Shown in pieces: positions 1-5,171 of a stretch of DNA of 5,171 bases. Both the position numbers and the translations under genes were made by a program. Below the pieces are notes generated by a model. That model saw only the letters and a list, made by a program, of their open reading frames with translations. It was not told where the DNA came from and searched no databases. Origin of the DNA: Flavobacteriales bacterium (GTDB lineage Bacteria > Bacteroidota > Bacteroidia > Flavobacteriales_D > Crocinitomicaceae); NCBI GenBank assembly GCA_947458985.1, contig CANHBA010000153.1, positions 1 to 5,171 of the forward strand, read 5' to 3'. Every line of letters begins with the position of its first letter. The first letter of the stretch is position 1.

Positions 1-1731
1 ATTCTTCAAGCTATTCTCAATGGGCTCTCTACGGCTATGGCTATATTGCCCGAAGAATTTCCGATGGTTCTGACGCTATTTTTCAGTTTAGCAGCTTGGC
101 GTCTCGCTCAAAAAAACGTCTTGACATCTCGAATTTCTGTGCTAGAGGCACTCGGTTCTATCTCTGTGCTTTGCACCGACAAAACGGGCACACTTACACA
201 GAATAAAATGACCGTAAAGAGTACGCTGGCATACGCCTTTAAAGATGGCTTTTGGACAAGTGTTGAAACCGAAAAAGCGGTTAACGATCTAACACAAACT
301 GCAAGCTTAGCCACACCGATCTTTAGCCACGACGCCATGGAAGACGCCATCCGCAAAAGGTATCCGCGCGTAAAACTCAAAAGATTTAAACTTGTACACA
401 CTTATCCGATGAGCAGTTCTTGTTTTGCAATGACTCACCTGTATCACATGAATGGAGACTCCTATAATGTATATAGCAAAGGTGCACCCGAAACCATTTT
501 GAAACATTGTAAAATCGAAACTGCCTTACAACAAACCATTTTAGACCAACTCAATCTAATGGCAAGCACTGGTCAAAGACTGCTAGGTTTTGCAAGAGCG
601 AAATACCATTATCAGAAAGTACCTAAAACCATCGATGATTTTGAATTTGAATTTGTTGGATTTCTAGGGTTTGAGGACCCAATTAGACCTGGCGTTAAAG
701 CTGCAGTGCAAAAACTCCAAAAAGCGGGGGTTCGACTCATGATGATGACGGGCGACTACCCACTCACAGCCAACTCTATTGCCCTAAAGGCCGGTTTTCT
801 CAAACCTCTTGAGCTGATCAATGGACAGGAATTAGAAAAATCGGGAAAAGCACTCAGCTACCAAAACGCAATGCACACTGCCATTTTCGCTCGGATTCTC
901 CCTGCTCAAAAATTAGCAGTAGTGCGTTTGTTACAAGAAAAGGGTATTGTGGTTGCCATGATTGGAGATGGCATCAATGATGCGCCTGCGCTTCAGGCGG
1001 CTGATGTAGGGATAGCAATGGGTAAAAAAGGTGCTGATGTAGCTAGAGAGGCCGCTTCTTTAGTGTTGCTGAAGGATCAGTTTACAGAAATTGTTCAAGC
1101 CATTGAAATGGGCAGACACCTCCTAAATAAAATACAGAATGCCTTACTGTATATTGTGGCCATTCACATTCCTATAATTGGCTTGTGTATTTTACCTGCT
1201 TTGTTTAGCAATATGCCTATTTTTTTATTGCCTTTTCATATTGCCTTTTTGGAGCTGATCATTGATCCGGCATGTGCCTTGGCTTTTGAAAGCGCACCTA
1301 AAGAAGTAGACCTCATGAACAAGCCTCCAATTGCCATTCAAACCAAACTGATCGACAAAAAAAGCATTTTAAAAAGCTTGAGCTATGGTCTTGTGGTCTT
1401 TGTTGGCGTCTTTATAATTTATCTCATTGGTTTGCAACAGCAACAAAACGATGCGCAGCAACGTTCACTGAGTTTTTCATTGCTGGTGTGTGCCAATTTG
1501 GTTTTGATTTTACACACGCTTTCTCGAACAAAATCGAGTTGGCAGGTATTAAAAGAATCAGGATGGATCACTAAATCCATCCTGATTTTAAGTTTAAGCG
1601 CATTATTTGCTGTACTTGCCATTCCAATTTTGCGCACCGCATTTAGTTTCGAACTTCCAAATGCATTGAGCGCTATAGCAGCATTTTGCGCTTTAGTAGG
1701 TATCGCACTTGGTTTGAAATGGCTGCATTAG
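1..1731 (+). CDS. Cation-translocating P-type ATPase (P2-like), C-terminal part, 5' truncated by window edge
   Basis: This is an inner-membrane ATP-driven cation pump. The frame is open from base 1, so the ATG at base 37 is internal; 576 codons are present and perhaps 250-300 N-terminal residues (actuator domain, TM1-3, start of TM4) are missing. Visible, counted from base 1: the TM4 ion-site motif PEEFP (17-21), the phosphorylation motif DKTGTLTQ with Asp60, the nucleotide-binding KGAPE (160-164), DPIRP (226-230), TGDYP (250-254) and the hinge GDGINDAPAL (322-331). These are followed by about six hydrophobic segments (about 381-402, 407-428, 460-478, 490-507, 526-544, 556-574), with an acidic Asp422 in TM6. 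PEEFP in place of the SERCA PEGLP is typical of a common bacterial P2-like group. Calcium or another divalent cation is a plausible substrate but cannot be fixed from sequence. All visible catalytic motifs are intact. It ends in TAG, 10 bases from the convergent katG stop. Confidence 0.93.
   Translation: MLQAILNGLSTAMAILPEEFPMVLTLFFSLAAWRLAQKNVLTSRISVLEALGSISVLCTDKTGTLTQNKMTVKSTLAYAFKDGFWTSVETEKAVNDLTQTASLATPIFSHDAMEDAIRKRYPRVKLKRFKLVHTYPMSSSCFAMTHLYHMNGDSYNVYSKGAPETILKHCKIETALQQTILDQLNLMASTGQRLLGFARAKYHYQKVPKTIDDFEFEFVGFLGFEDPIRPGVKAAVQKLQKAGVRLMMMTGDYPLTANSIALKAGFLKPLELINGQELEKSGKALSYQNAMHTAIFARILPAQKLAVVRLLQEKGIVVAMIGDGINDAPALQAADVGIAMGKKGADVAREAASLVLLKDQFTEIVQAIEMGRHLLNKIQNALLYIVAIHIPIIGLCILPALFSNMPIFLLPFHIAFLELIIDPACALAFESAPKEVDLMNKPPIAIQTKLIDKKSILKSLSYGLVVFVGVFIIYLIGLQQQQNDAQQRSLSFSLLVCANLVLILHTLSRTKSSWQVLKESGWITKSILILSLSALFAVLAIPILRTAFSFELPNALSAIAAFCALVGIALGLKWLH
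1554..1589. terminator. Strong hairpin inside the ATPase 3' coding region, candidate terminator for katG
   Basis: AATCAGGATGGAT (1556-1568) is followed by a 6-base loop (CACTAA) and its exact reverse complement ATCCATCCTGATT (1575-1587). A further G-T and an A-T pair extend the stem to 1554-1589. T-rich sequence follows on both strands: TTTTA on plus, TTCTTTTAA on minus. For katG, reading leftward, it would lie about 155 bases past the stop and act as a terminator. For the ATPase it lies within codons 518-530, about 140 bases before the stop, where it would be a pause or attenuation site. The stem has only moderate GC (5 of 13), so terminator strength is uncertain. Confidence 0.45.
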
Positions 1732-1741
1732 CATTGCGTCA

Positions 1742-4051
1742 TTATTTCAATTCAAAACGGTCGGCCATCATGACTTTATCCCAAGCTGCGATAAAATCTT
1801 TGATGAATTTCTCTTTGGCATCAGCGCTACCATACACTTCGGCAAGAGCACGCAATTCCGAGTTTGAACCATAAATTAAATCAGCTCTAGTTGCTGTATA
1901 TACCAAAGCACCGGTTGTGCGGTTGCGGCCTTCAAAGATTTCTTTGTTGGCATCTATTGGCTTCCAAACGATATTCATGTCGAGTAAATTGACAAAGAAA
2001 TCGTTGGAAAGGGCACCTGTATTAGCCGTAAACACACCTTTGTTAGAGTCGTCAAAATTGGTGCCCAAAACACGCATTCCGCCGACTAGCACAGTCATTT
2101 CTGGAGCGGTTAATCCGAGCAATTGCGCTTTGTCTACCATGAGTTCTTCGGTGGTCAAAGTATACTGGGTCTTTTTGTAGTTTCTGAAGGCGTCAGCCAT
2201 TGGCTCGAGTACAGCAAAAGAATTCACGTCTGTTTGCGCTTGTGTAGCATCCATTCGTCCTGGAACAAATGGAACATTTGCAGCAACACCAGCGTTTTTT
2301 GCAGCTTGCTCGAGCGCTGCGGCGCCACCCAAGACAATGAGGTCTGCCAAAGAAACTTTCTTGGCGCCGCCCTTGGCATTGAAGTCCTTTTGAATTTGAC
2401 CGTATACAGTCAAGACTTTTGTAAGTTGTGTAGGGTTGTTGACTGCCCAGTTGCGCTGCGGCTCTAAAGCTATACGCGCGCCATTGGCACCTCCACGGCG
2501 GTCAGAATCACGATAAGTAGATGCAGAAGCCCAAGCGGTTTCCACGAGCTCACTTACAGAAAGACCCGATTTCAAAATTTGTGCTTTTAAAGTAGCTATA
2601 TCTGAAACATCAATTACCGCATGGTTCAGTGCAGGAATTGGATCTTGCCAAATGAGGTCTTCTTTTGGTGCTTCAGGACCTAAATAGCGGCTGCTTGGGC
2701 CCATGTCGCGGTGTGTAAGCTTGAACCAAGCTTTGGCAAAGGCTTCTTCAAACGCTTTTGGATCTTCCATGAATTTTTTAGAAATAGGCCCGTAAATAGG
2801 GTCAAAACGCAGCGCCAAGTCGGTGGTGAGCATGGTTGGCTTGTGTTTCACGTTCGGATCAAAAGCATCTGGGACAAACGCATCGGCATCTTTGGCAACC
2901 CATTGCTTGGCGCCAGCTGGGCTTGTTGTGAGTTCCCATTCGTAGCCAAATAAAATCTGGAAGTAAGCGTGGGTCCATTTGGTAGGTTGGGAGGTCCAGG
3001 TGACTTCCAAGCCTGAAGTGATGGCGTCTTTGCCTTTTCCGCTTTTATAGGTGGAGGTCCAGCCGAAACCTTGTTCTTCGATGTCTGCAGCTTCAGGCTC
3101 TTTTCCAACATGACTTGCTGGGCCAGCGCCGTGTGTTTTGCCAAAGGTGTGGCCACCAGCAATGAGCGCAACGGTTTCTTCGTCGTTCATTCCCATGCGG
3201 CCAAAAGTTTCGCGGATATCTTTGGCAGACAACAGTGGATCTGGATTGCCGTTAGGCCCTTCTGGATTTACATAGATCAAGCCCATTTGAACTGCTGCAA
3301 GCGGATTTTCTAAAAGGCGACCCTCCGCATAGCGTTTGTCATCGAGCCATTTAGCTTCTTTCCCCCAATAAACATCGAGTTCTGGTTCCCATACATCGGC
3401 ACGGCCAGCTGAGAAACCATAGGTTTTAAAGCCCATTTCTTCTAAAGCCACATTACCAGCCAATACCATGAGGTCGGCCCAAGAGATTTTGTTGCCATAT
3501 TTTTGCTTCACCGGCCAAAGCAAACGACGCGCTTTGTCGAGGTTTCCGTTATCGGGCCAGCTATTGAGTGGTGCAAAACGTTGTTGCCCAGCAGATGATC
3601 CTCCGCGACCATCGCCGGTGCGATAGGTACCTGCGCTGTGCCATGCCATTCGGATAAATAAAGGACCGTAGTTACCGAAGTCGGCTGGCCACCAATCTTG
3701 AGATTCTGTCAAAACTTTTTTGATATCTGCTTTCAAAGCAAAATAATCTAGCGTTGAGAAAGCTTTTTCGTAGTCAAAACCAACGCCCATCGGATTCGAT
3801 AGTTCAGAATGTTGGCGTAAAATGGTGAGGTCGAGCTGATTTGGCCACCAGTCTCTGTTGGTGGTTCCGTTCGGATTCACCATTGGATTGGTATGTGAAC
3901 CTGGAGCAGGCGGTGGAGGTGGAGTGGCGCCGTGCATCACAGGACACTGCCCTGGCGGTGGTGGTGGTGGAGGTGGTGCGTTTTTCTTTCCTTTTTGAGC
4001 AGCGAGGTTCAAGGCCAAGCCAAAACTCAAGAGTAAATAAACTTTTTTCAT
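1742..4051 (-). CDS. katG: Catalase-peroxidase KatG, exported form with signal peptide and Pro-rich leader
   Basis: This bifunctional haem enzyme breaks down H2O2 as catalase and peroxidase. The product is 769 aa against roughly 720-750 for usual KatG; the excess is a new N-terminus. Residues 1-18 form a Sec-type signal peptide (MKK, then a Leu/Ala-rich core, probable cut before Gln19), so the enzyme should act in the periplasm or outside. Two proline tracts (26-33 and 44-48) flank a CPVMHG motif (36-41) before the usual NRDWWPNQL start (65-73). Active-site residues are all present: distal Arg134, Trp137 and His138; the Trp137-Tyr260-Met286 crosslink; proximal His301 with Trp352 and Asp411; and the mobile Arg448. 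The second, degenerate peroxidase-like domain is complete to the C-terminus. An in-frame ATG at 4096 would add 15 residues, but it lies upstream of the probable -7 element and would bury the signal peptide, so 4051 is preferred. The gene stands on the same strand as the broken EEP gene upstream but probably has its own promoter. Confidence 0.96.
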   Translation of the reverse strand: MKKVYLLLSFGLALNLAAQKGKKNAPPPPPPPPGQCPVMHGATPPPPPAPGSHTNPMVNPNGTTNRDWWPNQLDLTILRQHSELSNPMGVGFDYEKAFSTLDYFALKADIKKVLTESQDWWPADFGNYGPLFIRMAWHSAGTYRTGDGRGGSSAGQQRFAPLNSWPDNGNLDKARRLLWPVKQKYGNKISWADLMVLAGNVALEEMGFKTYGFSAGRADVWEPELDVYWGKEAKWLDDKRYAEGRLLENPLAAVQMGLIYVNPEGPNGNPDPLLSAKDIRETFGRMGMNDEETVALIAGGHTFGKTHGAGPASHVGKEPEAADIEEQGFGWTSTYKSGKGKDAITSGLEVTWTSQPTKWTHAYFQILFGYEWELTTSPAGAKQWVAKDADAFVPDAFDPNVKHKPTMLTTDLALRFDPIYGPISKKFMEDPKAFEEAFAKAWFKLTHRDMGPSSRYLGPEAPKEDLIWQDPIPALNHAVIDVSDIATLKAQILKSGLSVSELVETAWASASTYRDSDRRGGANGARIALEPQRNWAVNNPTQLTKVLTVYGQIQKDFNAKGGAKKVSLADLIVLGGAAALEQAAKNAGVAANVPFVPGRMDATQAQTDVNSFAVLEPMADAFRNYKKTQYTLTTEELMVDKAQLLGLTAPEMTVLVGGMRVLGTNFDDSNKGVFTANTGALSNDFFVNLLDMNIVWKPIDANKEIFEGRNRTTGALVYTATRADLIYGSNSELRALAEVYGSADAKEKFIKDFIAAWDKVMMADRFELK
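3908..3976 (-). repeat. Two proline-codon tracts in the KatG leader
   Basis: Eight proline codons (3953-3976, mostly CCA) and five more (3908-3922) flank the CPVMHG motif; the DNA is a GGT/GGA-type triplet repeat on the plus strand. Such tracts lengthen or shrink by slippage and usually need EF-P to be translated smoothly. In the protein they would form a stiff, extended linker between the cleaved signal peptide and the catalytic domain. Confidence 0.8.
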
Positions 4052-4074
4052 GTCTTCAAGATTAATGATTGCTT

Positions 4075-4082
4075 CAAAAGTA
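4075..4082 (-). promoter_or_regulatory. Probable Bacteroidota -7 element of the katG promoter
   Basis: The minus strand reads TACTTTTG, an exact match to the TAnnTTTG consensus known for Bacteroidota primary sigma factors, about 24 bases before the katG ATG at 4051. Transcription would start near 4068 and leave a leader of about 17 bases. A convincing TTTG/TTG -33 box at the normal spacing is not seen, so the promoter may be weak or activator-dependent. No good Shine-Dalgarno sequence precedes the ATG, which is usual in this phylum. Confidence 0.5.
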
Positions 4083-4095
4083 ACACAGTTAATCA

Positions 4096-4110
4096 ATCGA
4101 CAGCATCGAT
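4096..4110. promoter_or_regulatory. Spaced inverted repeat upstream of katG, candidate operator
   Basis: The sequence is ATCGA, a 5-base spacer, then TCGAT, a perfect 5-bp inverted repeat. It sits about 28-42 bases upstream of the inferred katG transcription start, overlapping the expected -33 region where a good box is lacking. It could bind a dimeric regulator of the peroxide response, but it does not match the OxyR or PerR consensus that I know. Short repeats like this also arise by chance. Confidence 0.25.
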
Positions 4111-4114
4111 AGTG

Positions 4115-4126
4115 TTTATATATAAA
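4115..4126. promoter_or_regulatory. 12-bp AT-only palindrome upstream of katG
   Basis: TTTATATATAAA is a perfect 12-bp palindrome about 47-58 bases upstream of the inferred katG start, between the EEP-family stop and the katG promoter. It could act as an UP-like AT-rich element or a regulator site. The local AT-richness makes a chance origin quite possible. Confidence 0.2.
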
Positions 4127-4136
4127 TAGAAATTAT

Positions 4137-4982
4137 TTATAAGGAAAGAAAGGTAAGTTCGAGCGGGAAATGATCCGAAGGATAGGAGCGATCGAAGTGC
4201 TCTTTAAGTACCTTAAATTGAATCGAAACAATACCTGGACTTCCAAAAAAATAATCAATGATCTTATCGTCGGATGCCGTCAAGGTAAACGCATTAAAAG
4301 TAGGTTCTGAACAAAGTTCTCGATGTCTCTTCGAACAGGATAAATCTTGAAATGACGCTTTGAGTAGGAGGTAAATAGGGCTATCCGGCTCCGCATTGAA
4401 ATCTCCTAATAGCAACATAGGCGCATTGACTATTTGGGTAAATTCCGCAAATTTTTCAATAAGCAGTTGCGCTGAATGCAAGCGCGCATCTTCACCGACA
4501 TGATCGAAATGCGTATTCAAAACCCATAGTTTTTTGCCGTCGTATTTACTTTGCAACAGTGCATAGGTACAAATTCTATTGAGTGCGGCATCCCAGCCCT
4601 TTGACGGCATATCTGGAGTGGGCGAAAGCCAAAAAGTGCCACTTTGTAGCAAGAGATAACGCGTGGTATCGAAAAAAATAGGCGCAAACTAACCCGCCGC
4701 TTTGCCGTCGTCTCGACCGACACCAACCGCACGAAAGGAGGGAAGTGCCTTGTTAAGGTCGTCAAGTTGATTTTTCAAGACCTCCTGAAAACCAATTATA
4801 GTAGGTCGTGCGCTTTGAAGCTGCGCAACAATAGGCGCTATTCTTTTCGACCAATCAGGCGCTAGGTCAGAATGACCATCGTAGCGGATATTATAAGAAA
4901 GTGCATGGTGCAACTCGGGCTGAGCGCTCAAAGTACCAATAGTTAATAAAAAGAGGAGAAGGAGTTTAGCCAAGTACTTCAT
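4137..4982 (-). pseudogene. Secreted EEP-fold (endonuclease/exonuclease/phosphatase) family protein, interrupted by one in-frame TAG
   Basis: This encodes a metal-dependent phosphoesterase or nuclease of the EEP (DNase I/exonuclease III-like) superfamily; the substrate is unknown. One frame runs for 281 codons from ATG 4982 to TAA 4137, broken only by TAG at codon 98 (4689-4691). Before the stop: signal peptide 1-20 (MKYLAK plus a Leu-rich core, cut before Gln21), Asn31 in SYNIRYDG and metal-binding Glu67 in GFQEV. After the stop: FAPIFF, SGTFWLSPTPD, then NTHFDH with His158, GDFNAEPDS with Asp194 and Asn196, Asp243 in IIDYFF, and the final SDH with Asp270 and His271. All catalytic motifs survive, so only the stop breaks the gene. 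Relatives usually read G-E-Y/F-S/A at this point, so GAG to TAG is a likely single change. A restart at TTG 4652 would lack the signal peptide, Asn31 and Glu67 and should be inactive. Recent nonsense mutation and sequencing error are both possible. Confidence 0.87.
4689..4691 (-). other. Premature amber (TAG) codon inside the EEP-family gene
   Basis: The codon follows GRDDGKAAG and precedes FAPIFF in the same reading frame, with no insertion or deletion. Two other genes in the window (the ATPase and the 5001-5171 fragment) end normally in TAG. TAG is therefore an ordinary stop here, and general recoding is unlikely. Confidence 0.9.
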
Positions 4983-5000
4983 CCCTGAAAATTACAAAAA

Positions 5001-5171
5001 CTATGGATTCTTGAGTGCTTTTTTCTTTTCTTCGATCAATTGATTGATTTCCAAAACTTCATCTTCTTTGAATTGATCGCCAACAACGAATAAGAGCGCT
5101 TTTTTGCGTTTATCGCCATTGATGAAATAAAAAACCTCCTGACCATAGGCCAGTTCGACACCGCTATTAGA
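5001..5171 (-). CDS. C-terminal fragment of an unrecognised protein, 5' end outside the window
   Basis: The frame is open from the window edge (5171) to a TAG at 5001-5003, giving 56 residues. The visible part contains GVELAYGQEVFYFINGD, then KRKKALLFVVGDQF, and ends in a charged, probably helical tail rich in Glu and Lys (EINQLIEEKKKALKNP). No membrane segment or known motif is visible and I do not recognise the family. Its stop is only 18 bases before the ATG of the EEP-family gene on the same strand, so co-transcription is likely. That it is coding rests on the open frame to the edge, the protein-like composition and the tight spacing to the next gene. Confidence 0.65.
   Translation of the reverse strand, partial: SNSGVELAYGQEVFYFINGDKRKKALLFVVGDQFKEDEVLEINQLIEEKKKALKNP

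Noticed and set aside
1669..1692. AGCGC/GCGCT inverted repeat near the ATPase end as a terminator
   Set aside because: It is only 5 bp with a 14-base loop, which is expected by chance. The 1554-1589 hairpin is much stronger.
1686..1874. Plus-strand open frame of 62 codons across the ATPase/katG junction
   Set aside because: It overlaps the ends of two well-supported genes in other frames and has no start signal or domain.
2123..2467. Plus-strand open frame of 114 codons opposite katG
   Set aside because: It is an antisense shadow of katG: Cys/Ser/Trp-rich with no recognisable motif. The other shorter frames opposite katG and the ATPase are similar.
4137..4652. Minus-strand frame of 171 codons as a separate gene starting at TTG 4652
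   Set aside because: It is the second half of the EEP-family gene in the same frame as 4689-4982. On its own it lacks the signal peptide and the Asn31 and Glu67 catalytic motifs.
4995..5003. Possible promoter for the EEP-family gene (minus strand TAGTTTTTG)
   Set aside because: It has one base too many for the TAnnTTTG consensus and overlaps the upstream stop codon. Co-transcription with the upstream gene is simpler.
5036..5045. ATCAATTGAT 10-bp palindrome
   Set aside because: It lies within the coding part of the C-terminal fragment (Asn-Gln-Leu-Ile codons), is AT-rich, and no partner site is seen.

Overview
The window reads as chromosomal DNA from a member of the Bacteroidota. This is inferred from three things: moderate-to-low GC, a TAnnTTTG-type -7 element upstream of katG with no clear Shine-Dalgarno sequence, and Sec signal peptides predicted to be cut just before Gln in two genes. 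There are no mobile elements, RNA genes or CRISPR arrays. No new multi-gene system is visible. The points of interest are an exported catalase-peroxidase with an unusual leader, a nuclease-like gene broken by one stop codon, and a strong inverted repeat inside a coding region.

Layout. Bases 1-1731 (+) hold the C-terminal 576 codons of a P2-like cation-transporting P-type ATPase whose 5' part lies outside the window. Ten bases after its stop it meets, tail to tail, a full-length katG on the minus strand (1742-4051). Upstream of katG, on the same strand, a short AT-rich intergenic region (4052-4136) holds a probable promoter and two small palindromes. Next is a secreted endonuclease/exonuclease/phosphatase (EEP) family gene (4137-4982, -), interrupted by one in-frame TAG at 4689-4691. 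Beyond it, 18 bases upstream, is the C-terminal 56 codons of an unrecognised protein (5001-5171, -) that runs off the window edge.

How the parts relate. The 5001-5171 gene and the EEP gene are close enough to be co-transcribed. katG has its own promoter-like element and is probably an independent unit that removes H2O2 outside the cytoplasm. The ATPase probably moves a cation across the inner membrane and has no evident functional link to katG. They share only the convergent junction, where a 13-bp perfect inverted repeat in the last part of the ATPase gene could end katG transcription. No stretch over 300 bases lacks a gene.
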